Part shown: positions 1 to 7,852 of the stretch, piece after piece
Numbering within the stretch: the first letter of the stretch is position 1
How the letters are laid out: the number at the start of each line of letters is the position of its first letter
Made by a program: the position numbers and the translations under genes
Notes under the pieces: model-generated
The model's database searches: none
What the model saw: only the letters and a program-made list of their open reading frames with translations
Told to the model about the DNA's origin: nothing
Assembly: GCF_018882445.1 (NCBI RefSeq)
Contig: NZ_JACVOM010000002.1
Location: 62,001 to 126,000 of the forward strand
DNA: 64,000 nt
Direction of reading: 5' to 3'
Origin: Polynucleobacter sp. 15G-AUS-farblos
GTDB lineage: Bacteria; Pseudomonadota; Gammaproteobacteria; Burkholderiales; Burkholderiaceae

Positions 1-1
1 A

Positions 2-124
2 GCCTTGCTAACCAACCCCCAGATGAATGCCCGCGAAGCTAACCTGACTATTAAAGATGTTTCAATGGCAAGTGAGATTATGCTTAGCAATGCCTTACGC
101 GGGGCTATCAAAGCCCAATTTTAG
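2..124 (+). CDS. C-terminal end of a PabC-like class IV aminotransferase (5' truncated)
   Basis: An open frame enters from the window edge and stops with TAG at 122-124. The 40 visible residues end in EIMLSNALRGAIKAQF, which resembles the C-terminus of 4-amino-4-deoxychorismate lyase or of PabB-PabC fusions (folate branch), where an (N/S)-x-(L/V)-RG motif lies near the end. The catalytic lysine and PLP site lie outside the window, so the identification rests on the tail alone. The next gene starts 9 nt downstream on the same strand and may be cotranscribed. Confidence 0.5.
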   Translation, partial: ALLTNPQMNAREANLTIKDVSMASEIMLSNALRGAIKAQF

Positions 125-133
125 AAAGTCACC

Positions 134-697
134 ATGAAGTTCTGCCCAAACTGCGCAAGTACGCTCTCATTGAAGATTCCAGCAGATGACTCACGTGAGC
201 GCTTTGTGTGTGATAGCTGCGGCAGCATCCACTATCAAAACCCAAGGAACGTTGTAGGCAGCATCCCAGTCTATGGTGAGCAAGTACTACTTTGCCGCCG
301 AGCGATTGCTCCACGTCATGGCTACTGGACACTGCCAGCAGGCTTTATGGAATTAGGCGAAAGTACTAGTGCAGGCGCCCAACGGGAAACCTTTGAAGAG
401 GCCGGCGCTCATGTGCAAATGGGTCCACTGTATTCATTACTCAATGTGCCTCATGCTGAACAAGTGCATTTGTTTTACTTAGCCAGCATGACGGACCCCC
501 ACTTTTCTGCTGGCGAAGAAAGTCTTGAAGTCGCACTCTTTCATGAACATGAGATTCCCTGGAATGAACTGGCTTTCCCAACGGTTAAACAAACCTTAGA
601 GTGGTTCTTTGCTGATAGAGCAGCAGGTGTCCTGCAGCCCGGTAATGAATTTCATGTCCGTAGTCGCGATGTTCTACGTTCTGAAAAAATCGAATGA
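134..697 (+). CDS. Nudix hydrolase with N-terminal zinc ribbon
   Basis: 187 residues. An N-terminal zinc ribbon is formed by C4-x2-C7 and C26-x2-C29. A complete Nudix box follows at residues 70-92 (G70, E76, R84-E85, E88-E89, G91), so metal-dependent hydrolysis of a nucleoside-diphosphate-linked substrate is expected. The layout resembles NudC-like or ADP-ribose pyrophosphatase-like proteins (COG1051), but the true substrate cannot be read from the sequence. The stop overlaps the aat start by 4 nt (ATGA), so translational coupling with aat is likely. Confidence 0.85.
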   Translation: MKFCPNCASTLSLKIPADDSRERFVCDSCGSIHYQNPRNVVGSIPVYGEQVLLCRRAIAPRHGYWTLPAGFMELGESTSAGAQRETFEEAGAHVQMGPLYSLLNVPHAEQVHLFYLASMTDPHFSAGEESLEVALFHEHEIPWNELAFPTVKQTLEWFFADRAAGVLQPGNEFHVRSRDVLRSEKIE

Positions 698-1431
698 GTC
701 AGATTCAGTGGCTTGGGCCGCATGACCCATTCCCCAACCCGCTTACCGAAGTCGATCCAGACCCTACTGTTCCTGGACTGATGGCAGTCAGCGAACGCAT
801 TTATCCAGGACAACTAGCGCGCGCTTATCAATCTGGAATCTTTCCCTGGTATTCCGATAACCAACCTGTTTTATGGTGGTCGCCTGATCCTCGCATGGTA
901 TTGAATCCTCAGAATTTCAAATGCAGTGAATCACTAAAAAAGCATATTCGACATTTTTGCCAAGAGACTCAATCTGAAATCGTGGTTGATGCCGACTTTG
1001 GTGCTGTAGTTCGAGCTTGCGCTACGAGCAACCGTAAAGATCAAGATGGCACTTGGATCACCCATGAAATTATGGATGCATACACCACCCTTCATGAGCA
1101 AGGACATGCCCATAGCATTGCTGTAACAGATGATGGACAATTAATCGGCGGCCTCTATTGCGTTTCTTTTGGCGCGATGGTGTTTGGTGAATCGATGTTT
1201 AGCTATGAAAGCAATGCCTCCAAATTGGCCTTAGCGGCATTAAGCGCATGGTGCCTGCAGAATCAGATTAAGCTGATCGATTGCCAACAAGAAACCGCCC
1301 ATTTGCGCTCTCTAGGGGCATCCCCAATCCCCCGGATACAATTTTTGGAAGATCTGCAAAGTTCATTAAATCAAACTAATATTGAGAGACCTTGGACTTT
1401 TGATAAAGCTATCTTGAACCACTGGCTATGA
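694..1431 (+). CDS. aat: Leucyl/phenylalanyl-tRNA--protein transferase
   Basis: 245 residues, normal length for the family. Aat moves Leu or Phe from charged tRNA to proteins with N-terminal Lys or Arg, marking them for ClpS/ClpAP degradation. Visible family motifs are FPWYS followed by the LWWSPDPR block (about residues 50-70), and the [19 protein letters not shown] core. The gene overlaps both neighbours by 4 nt (ATGA junctions) and is followed by bpt, so both bacterial N-end-rule transferases are made from one transcript. Confidence 0.95.
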   Translation: MSQIQWLGPHDPFPNPLTEVDPDPTVPGLMAVSERIYPGQLARAYQSGIFPWYSDNQPVLWWSPDPRMVLNPQNFKCSESLKKHIRHFCQETQSEIVVDADFGAVVRACATSNRKDQDGTWITHEIMDAYTTLHEQGHAHSIAVTDDGQLIGGLYCVSFGAMVFGESMFSYESNASKLALAALSAWCLQNQIKLIDCQQETAHLRSLGASPIPRIQFLEDLQSSLNQTNIERPWTFDKAILNHWL

Positions 1432-2174
1432 CCCAGCTAAAAGAACTCCCCCTGACTGCTTTGCAGTTTTATGCGACTGCACCTTATGAGTGTAGCTATC
1501 TGCCCAATCGTCAGGCACGTTCACAAGTAGCCACCCCATCCCATTTAATTCATGCAGATATTTATGGTGAGTTGCTCAATGCCGGATTTCGTCGCAGTGG
1601 TCTTTATACCTATCGCCCATATTGCGATCAGTGCAGAGCCTGCATTGCTACCCGTATTCTTGTAAATCAATATACGCCCACACGCAGTCAACGACGAGCC
1701 CAGAAAAAACATGCTGGCCTTGAGGTGCATGTTCTCAATCTAGGCTACAAGGATGAGCACTACCAGTTATATCAGCACTATCAAAATGAACGGCATGCCG
1801 GTGGCGAAATGGATCGGGATGATCAAGACCAGTACATGCAATTCTTGTTACAAAGTCGGGTGAACTCAAGGATTGTCGAATTCAGAGATGGGCCACATGA
1901 TCCACATCCTGGACGCCTGCGAATGGTCAGTATGATTGATATCTTGGAGCAGGGAATTTCTTCGGTATATACCTTCTTTGATACCAGCGTCCACAATGCT
2001 AGCTACGGAAGCTATAGCATTCTTTGGCAAATTGCGCAGTGTAAAGAGTTAAACCTACCCTACCTCTATCTTGGTTACTACATTCAGGATAGTGAAAAGA
2101 TGTCCTACAAAGTAAAGTTCCAACCCATGGAAGGATTGATTGATGACCATTGGCAATTAATGTCTGGTTCATAA
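1428..2174 (+). CDS. bpt: Aspartate/glutamate leucyltransferase (Bpt, R-transferase family)
   Basis: 248 residues. Bpt attaches Leu to proteins with N-terminal Asp or Glu and belongs to the arginyl-tRNA-protein transferase family (Ate). The N-terminal Cys motif ([13 protein letters not shown]), the [11 protein letters not shown] cluster and the C-terminal LYLGYYI...MSYKVKFQP block are typical. It overlaps aat by 4 nt, and pyrD begins 9 nt after its stop. The pairing with aat supports the bacterial Bpt role over a eukaryote-type arginyltransferase. Confidence 0.95.
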   Translation: MTQLKELPLTALQFYATAPYECSYLPNRQARSQVATPSHLIHADIYGELLNAGFRRSGLYTYRPYCDQCRACIATRILVNQYTPTRSQRRAQKKHAGLEVHVLNLGYKDEHYQLYQHYQNERHAGGEMDRDDQDQYMQFLLQSRVNSRIVEFRDGPHDPHPGRLRMVSMIDILEQGISSVYTFFDTSVHNASYGSYSILWQIAQCKELNLPYLYLGYYIQDSEKMSYKVKFQPMEGLIDDHWQLMSGS

Positions 2175-2183
2175 TATCCTCCC

Positions 2184-3215
2184 ATGATCGATCAATATTC
2201 TTTTTTGCGTCCTTGGCTCTTTTGTCTAGATCCAGAAAAGGCTCATAACCTCACGCTCAGCAACCTCGACCGCGCTGAACGCTGGGGTTTACTACAACGC
2301 TTTATCACTAAACCGATTGCTGATCCCCACACGCTTTGCGGCATCCAATTTCCCAATCCAGTTGGTTTAGCTGCTGGTCTGGATAAAGATGGCAAACATA
2401 TCGACTCTCTTGCCGCTTTAGGTTTTGGCTTTCTGGAAATCGGTACTGTTACACCTCGCGCACAACCCGGAAATCCAAAACCGCGCATGTTTAGACTGCC
2501 TGAAGCTGAGGGCATCATCAATCGCATGGGCTTTAATAATGATGGTGTAGATGCTTGTGTTGCACGCGTACGTAAATCCAAATTTTGGCAAAGTGGCGGC
2601 GTTCTTGGACTCAATATTGGTAAGAATGCGAGTACTCCGATTGAGCAAGCATCACAAGACTATGTCTTTGCTATGGCAGCCGTCTATGAAATCGCCTCTT
2701 ACATTACCGTTAATATCTCCTCCCCGAATACACAACACCTTCGCTCATTACAAAGCGAGGAAATGCTGCGATCTTTATTGCACGATTTAAGCGAAGAGCG
2801 AAAAAAACTGAGCGATCGCTATGGCGTACATAAGCCCCTCTTCTTAAAAATTGCACCCGACTTAGATCAAGAAGACATTCATTTAATTGCCGAACTTTTA
2901 GTCGAGTTTGGAATCGATGCAGTGATTGCAACTAACACCACTATCTCTCGCGAAACAGTAAAAGGAATGGAGTATGGTGAAGAAGCCGGAGGACTCTCTG
3001 GTGCACCAGTCAGAGCCGCCTCTAGCCAGGTGATCAAAACGCTCAAGGCCAGACTTGGCAATGCTCTCCCTATTATTGGCGTAGGTGGCATTCTTTCAGG
3101 AGCCGATGCTCGTGAAAAAGTCATGGCCGGCGCAAGTCTGATTCAGCTCTATAGCGGCCTCATTTATCGAGGCCCTGAGCTGGTAAATGAGTGCGCTAAC
3201 GCCCTGCGTCGCTAG
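2184..3215 (+). CDS. pyrD: Dihydroorotate dehydrogenase (quinone), class 2
   Basis: 343 residues. This FMN enzyme of the inner membrane oxidises dihydroorotate to orotate with ubiquinone, the fourth step of UMP synthesis. The class 2 N-terminal helical extension is present (residues 1-45), followed by the FMN barrel with [13 protein letters not shown], the catalytic-serine motif NISSPNT, ATNTT and the GVGGI phosphate-binding loop. It is the last gene of the Nudix-aat-bpt-pyrD run. A CCCC/GGGG inverted repeat at about 3216-3238 could form a weak hairpin after the stop. Confidence 0.97.
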   Translation: MIDQYSFLRPWLFCLDPEKAHNLTLSNLDRAERWGLLQRFITKPIADPHTLCGIQFPNPVGLAAGLDKDGKHIDSLAALGFGFLEIGTVTPRAQPGNPKPRMFRLPEAEGIINRMGFNNDGVDACVARVRKSKFWQSGGVLGLNIGKNASTPIEQASQDYVFAMAAVYEIASYITVNISSPNTQHLRSLQSEEMLRSLLHDLSEERKKLSDRYGVHKPLFLKIAPDLDQEDIHLIAELLVEFGIDAVIATNTTISRETVKGMEYGEEAGGLSGAPVRAASSQVIKTLKARLGNALPIIGVGGILSGADAREKVMAGASLIQLYSGLIYRGPELVNECANALRR

Positions 3216-3238
3216 CCCCTCAATGCCCTTTATGGGGT

Positions 3239-3302
3239 GATTTCAGGAATTTTTGTAAAATCCCATTTCATATTATGCAATTTGATCTGAAATCGCTACA
3301 AT
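3239..3302 (+). promoter_or_regulatory. iclR promoter with 8-bp inverted repeat
   Basis: GATTTCAG (3239-3246) and CTGAAATC (3287-3294) are perfect 8-bp inverted repeats with centres about 48 bp apart. A -10-like TACAAT lies at 3297-3302. Transcription from it would begin near 3309, the A of the iclR ATG. No Shine-Dalgarno sequence precedes the ATG (bases 3303-3308 are TACCCC). This suggests a leaderless mRNA and possible autoregulation through the repeat. The -35 match (TTATGC at 3273) is weak. Confidence 0.45.
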
Positions 3303-3308
3303 TACCCC

Positions 3309-4136
3309 ATGAGTACAAGTAAGACCGTTAAAGCCCCTAAAACCACTGGAGAAGTTGGTAAAACAGCGATTCAGGTGGTTGAGCGCATGATGAACCTGCT
3401 CGACGTCTTGGCGGAGCAAGAAGAATCTAGCGGCCTTAAATTCTTGGCCGAGCAAACTGGTCTTCACCCCTCTACAGCCCATCGCATTCTCAATGACATG
3501 GTTGCCTGTCGCTTAGTTGAGCGTGGGGATGGTGGCACCTATCGCCTTGGCCTCAAGCTTCTAGAGCTGGGTAATTTAGTCAAAGCCCGTCTCTCTGTTC
3601 GGGAAGCAGCACAAGTACCTATGCGTACGCTCCATAAGCTCACTGGAGAAACTGTCAACCTATCTGTTCGCCAGGGTGATGAGATTGTCTATATCGACCG
3701 AGCCTATAGCGAGCGCTCTGGGATGCAAGTCGTTCGTGCTATAGGGGGGCGTGCGCCCTTGCATCTGACCTCGGTTGGAAAATTATTCTTAGCCAGCGAT
3801 GATGCCAATCAAGTACGCGCCTATGTCACTCGTACTGGCCTCTCTGGCCATACTCGCAATAGCATTACCGATTTAAATAAACTAGATTCTGAACTCAATC
3901 AAGTTCGAAAAGTAGGCAATGCCCGCGATGACGAAGAGCTTGAACTGGGCGTTAGTTGTTTAGCAGCAGCGATTTTGGATGACACGGGCAAATTGGTTGC
4001 AGGCCTATCGCTGAGCTCCCCAACTGATCGCATGCAAGCAGATTGGCTAAGAGCACTTCAAGAGACGGCCCTGCAAATTTCTAAAGGGATGGGCTACAAG
4101 CCCAAAACGAGTGAACCCGGCACTCAGACTGGCTAA
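3309..4136 (+). CDS. IclR family transcriptional regulator
   Basis: 275 residues. An N-terminal winged helix-turn-helix (about residues 22-85, with LKFLAEQTGLHPSTAHRIL as the recognition region) is followed by the IclR effector-binding domain (about 95-265; VGKLFLAS and the ELELGVSCLAAAI stretch are typical). IclR proteins usually control catabolic genes or the glyoxylate shunt. No target is adjacent: pyrD is upstream and the convergent pbpG gene ends 11 nt away. The ATG at 3309 is the only ATG that keeps the whole DNA-binding domain. Confidence 0.9.
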   Translation: MSTSKTVKAPKTTGEVGKTAIQVVERMMNLLDVLAEQEESSGLKFLAEQTGLHPSTAHRILNDMVACRLVERGDGGTYRLGLKLLELGNLVKARLSVREAAQVPMRTLHKLTGETVNLSVRQGDEIVYIDRAYSERSGMQVVRAIGGRAPLHLTSVGKLFLASDDANQVRAYVTRTGLSGHTRNSITDLNKLDSELNQVRKVGNARDDEELELGVSCLAAAILDDTGKLVAGLSLSSPTDRMQADWLRALQETALQISKGMGYKPKTSEPGTQTG

Positions 4137-4147
4137 GTCGGCACGGT

Positions 4148-5149
4148 TTACATTAAACGCCGTATAGGCGGCGTGCCCGAAGGGATCCGCTCATACCAAT
4201 CCCGCACACGTACTGCGTCTGCAAAACGAGATTGAGTTCCAACAGAATCCAAGAACACTAACAACAATGGTGTGTTATTTACTCTGGCCTGCATGACGAG
4301 GCACTTACCAGCAGCATTAATAAAGCCAGTCTTTTGCAAGCCAATATTCATATCCCCTGCGCGGACCAAGCGGTTGGTATTTAAGAATTTTTGTGGGCGC
4401 TTCGCTATCACCATCGTGAGATCAGGCCAAGTTGAAAACTCCCGAATGACTTTGTACTGATACGCAGCACTGAGCATACGAGTCAAATCTTCAGCTGAAG
4501 CCACATTTTCACTGAGGAGACCAGTGGGGTCTGCAAAATGAGAGTGATCCATACCCAATTCTTTTGCTTTGCGATTCATGGCATCGATAAACGCTTTCAT
4601 ACCTCCAGGATAATTACGCCCCAAGGTATATGCAGCACGGTTCTCAGAGGACATCAGTGCTAGCAATAAAGCTTCTTCACGTGTCAATACGGTGCCGCCA
4701 GCTAGACGCGAACTGCGATAACTATTGACGTCCTCTGAATTAATGACCAAGGACTCATCTAGTGGCAATTTAGAATCTAAGACCACCATCGCTGTCATCA
4801 ACTTAGTGATAGAAGCAATTGGCAAACTGACAGAGGGATTCTTTTCAAAGTAAACCTCTTTGGTATCTTGATTCACTACCATCGCTACACTGGACTTCAG
4901 ATTAAGCTCATCATGTTGACCTCGCATACCAAGTGCAGAGGCAAGTGAAGGCCTTGCTGGAGCAGCCGGTTCAGTTGAACGAGTAACGGTGACGCGAACG
5001 GATTTGGGTTTCTTAGTGGATTTGATAACTACTTTAGTTTTAGCCTGCTTATCTTTATCTTTGCTAGCAGCAAATGCAGGTGAATTTACAGAGTTACCAC
5101 AAGTAAATAGCACTGCCAAAACAAGAGGCCAAAATCGATTCACATGCAT
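4148..5149 (-). CDS. pbpG: D-alanyl-D-alanine endopeptidase (PBP7 type)
   Basis: 333 residues. This is a periplasmic serine peptidase of the S11 family that cuts peptidoglycan cross-links. A signal peptide covers residues 1-27 (cleavage near AFA-A). It is followed by a Lys/Thr/Pro-rich linker (30-68) and the catalytic domain with S113-x-x-K116, a Ser-Glu-Asn triad motif (SSENRAAY) and KTG (LQKTGFI). GGAAGG lies 9 nt ahead of the ATG. The absence of a C-terminal amphipathic anchor favours PBP7 over PBP5-type carboxypeptidases. Confidence 0.85.
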   Translation of the reverse strand: MHVNRFWPLVLAVLFTCGNSVNSPAFAASKDKDKQAKTKVVIKSTKKPKSVRVTVTRSTEPAAPARPSLASALGMRGQHDELNLKSSVAMVVNQDTKEVYFEKNPSVSLPIASITKLMTAMVVLDSKLPLDESLVINSEDVNSYRSSRLAGGTVLTREEALLLALMSSENRAAYTLGRNYPGGMKAFIDAMNRKAKELGMDHSHFADPTGLLSENVASAEDLTRMLSAAYQYKVIREFSTWPDLTMVIAKRPQKFLNTNRLVRAGDMNIGLQKTGFINAAGKCLVMQARVNNTPLLLVFLDSVGTQSRFADAVRVRDWYERIPSGTPPIRRLM

Positions 5150-5247
5150 CCCAAAATACCTTCCAAAACTTTCAACATACGGAATGATAATTAATTTCTA
5201 CTCAAAGGTACGATTTATTCGCCCCATCCTGGATATTCCAATGATCT

Positions 5248-6135
5248 CTACTCAGCAATGGTGGCAACATTGTTAGTCTGGCCAGTGTTTACTAGCACCA
5301 CACCTGTCATTGTGAGTCCCAAGCCAACCGCCATTAAAACGGTAAAAGGCTCACCAAATAAGATCCATGCCATAACAGCCGTTGTTGGCGGCACTAAGTA
5401 GAGAAAGCTGGTGACTTTAGTAGCAGCGCCCTTTCGGATCATCATAAATAACAAGCTAATGGAGCCAATCGATATAGGAAAGATCGACCATATCAAAGCA
5501 CCAGTTACCGAGGCGTTCCAAACCATCTCACCCGATTCAAAGAAATACATACAGATAAAGCAAAGAATGGCTGAGACACCAAACTGTATAGAAGAGCCCG
5601 CTCGTAAATCAAATACTGGGCAGTATTTTTTCTGATACAGCGTTCCAAAGGTAATAGAGAGTAAGGCAATAAAGGCTAGGAGATAACTAACAAAAGGGAT
5701 ATGGGCAAAGCTAATTTTTTCTGCCACCACAAGAGCAACACCAGCAAAGCCAAAGGCCAACCCAATCCACTGGCGCGTAGATACTTTTTCAGAGATCCAG
5801 GCAGCAAACCATGCCGTCAAAATAGGCTGTAGGCCAACAATAATCGCTACCAATCCGGCTGTCATGCCTAGGCGTACTGCAAACCAAACGCCTAAAAGAT
5901 AACCAAACTGCAATAGGATGCCTGCCACCGCAATGTGCTTAATTTGAGACCAGCTGGGCCAGCTAATCTTCCACACTAGACTAAGTGCGGCCATGGCAGC
6001 GAGCACCCCTGAAAAGCGCCAGAATAAAAAGGTGGCGGGCTCTACATAAGGCATCGCAAGTCTGGCAATGACAAAGCCCGTGCTCCAAATCAGCACAAAT
6101 ATAGGGGCAATGGCATTGTCAAGGCTAAGCTTCAT
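5248..6135 (-). CDS. EamA/DMT family transporter
   Basis: 295 residues, almost entirely hydrophobic, with about ten predicted membrane segments arranged as two EamA repeats. The first repeat starts at IAPIFVLIWSTGFVIARLAMPYVEPATFLFWR, written here in parts; this FxxWSxxFV plus R-F/W pattern is typical of the drug/metabolite transporter superfamily. Such proteins export amino acids or metabolites, but the substrate cannot be predicted here. It shares its strand with pbpG but is separated from it by 98 nt, so a shared transcript is uncertain. Confidence 0.85.
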   Translation of the reverse strand: MKLSLDNAIAPIFVLIWSTGFVIARLAMPYVEPATFLFWRFSGVLAAMAALSLVWKISWPSWSQIKHIAVAGILLQFGYLLGVWFAVRLGMTAGLVAIIVGLQPILTAWFAAWISEKVSTRQWIGLAFGFAGVALVVAEKISFAHIPFVSYLLAFIALLSITFGTLYQKKYCPVFDLRAGSSIQFGVSAILCFICMYFFESGEMVWNASVTGALIWSIFPISIGSISLLFMMIRKGAATKVTSFLYLVPPTTAVMAWILFGEPFTVLMAVGLGLTMTGVVLVNTGQTNNVATIAE

Positions 6136-6240
6136 AGATAACTAACTGAAATTATTGATATTTTTTAACTAATCCTCGATTTTAGGCTCATTTATGCACG
6201 CCCCTCTCTTTAACGGTAAGTGCACTTAAGGGCGAATTAT

Positions 6241-6272
6241 TATGTTGCATCGCAACATATATGGCTTATAAT
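6241..6272 (+). promoter_or_regulatory. Phasin promoter overlapped by a palindrome
   Basis: A -35 TTGCAT (6245-6250), a 16-bp spacer and a perfect -10 TATAAT (6267-6272) precede the phasin gene. A perfect inverted repeat with 8-bp arms, TATGTTGC and GCAACATA separated by ATC (6241-6259), covers the -35. Its TGC-N3-GCA core resembles the TGC-rich sites reported for PhaR, the PHB-sensing repressor of phasin genes. Repression by PhaR is an inference. Confidence 0.6.
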
Positions 6273-6344
6273 GTCTACAATCAATTTACATACTCACCTA
6301 GTCAGAGTACAAATAAGTGAGATATCCAACCATAAAGGATTGAT

Positions 6345-6899
6345 ATGAACCTAACACCTGAACAAATCGCAGCAGCACAAAAAGCCAATTTAGAAACTTT
6401 GAGCGGCTTAACCAATCAAGCACTACAAAGTATTGAAAAATTAGTAGAGTTGAATATGCAAATCGCCAAGCAAAGTTTGAGCGATAGTATGAATAGCGCC
6501 AAGAAGGCATTAGAAGTAAAAGATATTCAGCAACTTCTCGCCCATCAAGCTGAAGCTGTACAGCCTATGGCAGAAAAAATTATGGCCTATAGCCGTCACT
6601 TGTATGACTTAGCTCATGAAACACAAGCAACTTTTACACAGTCCGCTGAAAAAGAATTGCAAGCTGGCCAAAAGAAAGTCAATGCATTAGTTGAAGACTG
6701 GACTAAAAATGCTCCGGCTGGATCTGATGCAGCTGTGCAAGCAATGAAGCAAGCAATTGCTTCTGCTAATAATGTTTTTGAAACAAGCCAAAAAGCTGTG
6801 AAGCATGCTGTTGAAGTCGCACAGACTAATATGACTAGTGCTACTGATGCTGTGATGAAAACAGCTCAAACTGCAAGCAAAACTGCTAAGAAAAAATAA
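6345..6899 (+). CDS. Phasin family protein (PHB granule-associated)
   Basis: 184 residues, helical, rich in Ala, Lys and Gln, with no signal peptide. It begins MNLTPEQIAAAQKANLETL, the typical start of betaproteobacterial phasins (PhaP, TIGR01841 type). Phasins coat polyhydroxybutyrate granules and influence their number and size. AAAGGA lies 5 nt before the ATG. The C-terminus ends in a Lys-rich tail. The gene is monocistronic: it has its own strong promoter with a palindrome and a rho-independent terminator 40 nt after the stop. PHB synthesis genes are not in the window. Confidence 0.9.
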   Translation: MNLTPEQIAAAQKANLETLSGLTNQALQSIEKLVELNMQIAKQSLSDSMNSAKKALEVKDIQQLLAHQAEAVQPMAEKIMAYSRHLYDLAHETQATFTQSAEKELQAGQKKVNALVEDWTKNAPAGSDAAVQAMKQAIASANNVFETSQKAVKHAVEVAQTNMTSATDAVMKTAQTASKTAKKK

Positions 6900-6940
6900 G
6901 CGGTTGATGTAAGTAGCTGTTTTGTATATCTGCTCCAGAT

Positions 6941-6975
6941 AAAAAAGCCCCAATCAGTCGGGGCTTTTTCTTTTT
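6941..6975. terminator. Bidirectional rho-independent terminator
   Basis: A GCCCC/GGGGC stem (6947-6951 with 6960-6964) is flanked by A6 on the left and T5-C-T5 on the right. It can therefore end the phasin transcript on the + strand and the catabolic operon (last gene DUF4936) on the - strand. Confidence 0.85.
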
Positions 6976-6983
6976 AGAACACC

Positions 6984-7265
6984 CTACTCAATAGGAATAA
7001 AAACTTCATTCCTTCTAGGCTGAGGTAACTCGCTTTTTAAAGCAAGTTCTGCGAGTCGTTCATTAAATTCTAATTTCTCGGTTACTGCCCCGCGGTATAC
7101 CTCCATCCAAGTCTCCTTCCCATCCTGGTCTGTTAAAGGCCTTTTGAGTAATTCGCAAACTAAACTTGGAAATTCAAGCACTAATTGATCTTGCATGTCT
7201 CCAATACGCTGTAAGACCAGTGGATGATCACCAACAACAAATTTAAAGTAAACATATAAATTCAT
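6984..7265 (-). CDS. DUF4936 family protein
   Basis: 93 residues from the ATG at 7265, which overlaps the UbiX stop as ATGA; this junction decides the start over an in-frame upstream codon. The protein starts MNLYVYFKF and contains the TWMEVYRG block typical of DUF4936, a small ferredoxin-fold-like family known mainly from betaproteobacteria and without an assigned function. It is the last gene of the catabolic operon. The overlap implies coupled translation with UbiX, but the family also occurs away from such operons, so a role in the pathway is not shown. Confidence 0.75.
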   Translation of the reverse strand: MNLYVYFKFVVGDHPLVLQRIGDMQDQLVLEFPSLVCELLKRPLTDQDGKETWMEVYRGAVTEKLEFNERLAELALKSELPQPRRNEVFIPIE

Positions 7266-7837
7266 TTGCCGCCATCCATTCCATTCCAACGAGTTACAAG
7301 CGTATTATCTAAATCAAAAAGATCTAAGCATCTTCCAACTGTGTGACTTACCATATCATCTAGAGAGTTTGGCTTGGCATAGAAAGCCGGTACTGGAGGC
7401 ATCACAATCGCACCACACTCCGTAACCTGAGACATCGAACGTAAATGACCTAAATGTAAAGGTGTCTCTCTTACCAACAATACCAAGCGGCGACGCTCTT
7501 TCAATACCACATCAGCAGCTCTAGAAACCAAGCTACTAGTCACTCCGCTGGCAATCTCAGATAACGTTCTAATTGAACACGGAGCAATGACCATGCCAAG
7601 ACTTTTAAATGACCCTGAAGAGATGGAGGCGCCAACATTTTTTGACGAATGGACAACATCAGCCATCGCCTCAATTTGGGCTGGCTTGTAATTTGTTTCA
7701 GCTGCCATAGTCAACTTTGCTGAGTCGCTCATTACTAAATGAGATTCAACCCCAAGACTCTTAAGGGCCTCAAGAATACGAATTCCATAGATTGTTCCTG
7801 ATGCACCTGTAATGGCAACAATTAAGCGTTTGTTCAA
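7262..7837 (-). CDS. UbiX-type flavin prenyltransferase (HmfG-like)
   Basis: 191 residues. UbiX/Pad1 enzymes make prenylated FMN, the cofactor of UbiD decarboxylases. The N-terminal flavin-binding motif ITGASGTIYGIR, the APCSIRTLSEIASG block, RRRLVLLVRETPL and the closing GRCLDLFDL are all present. The start is TTG at 7837, with AGGA 6 nt upstream near the UbiD stop. Only 15 nt separate it from the UbiD gene, so it probably serves that decarboxylase. In the furan pathway of Cupriavidus basilensis the equivalent pair is hmfF-hmfG. A role in ubiquinone synthesis cannot be excluded. Confidence 0.88.
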   Translation of the reverse strand: MNKRLIVAITGASGTIYGIRILEALKSLGVESHLVMSDSAKLTMAAETNYKPAQIEAMADVVHSSKNVGASISSGSFKSLGMVIAPCSIRTLSEIASGVTSSLVSRAADVVLKERRRLVLLVRETPLHLGHLRSMSQVTECGAIVMPPVPAFYAKPNSLDDMVSHTVGRCLDLFDLDNTLVTRWNGMDGGK

Positions 7838-7852
7838 AATGAGTCCTAGTAA

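Noticed and set aside
2243-2614. Long reverse-strand ORF inside pyrD
   Set aside because: It is a shadow of a conserved gene, rich in Arg/Pro/Ser from reverse-read codons, with no family resemblance and no ribosome binding site of note.
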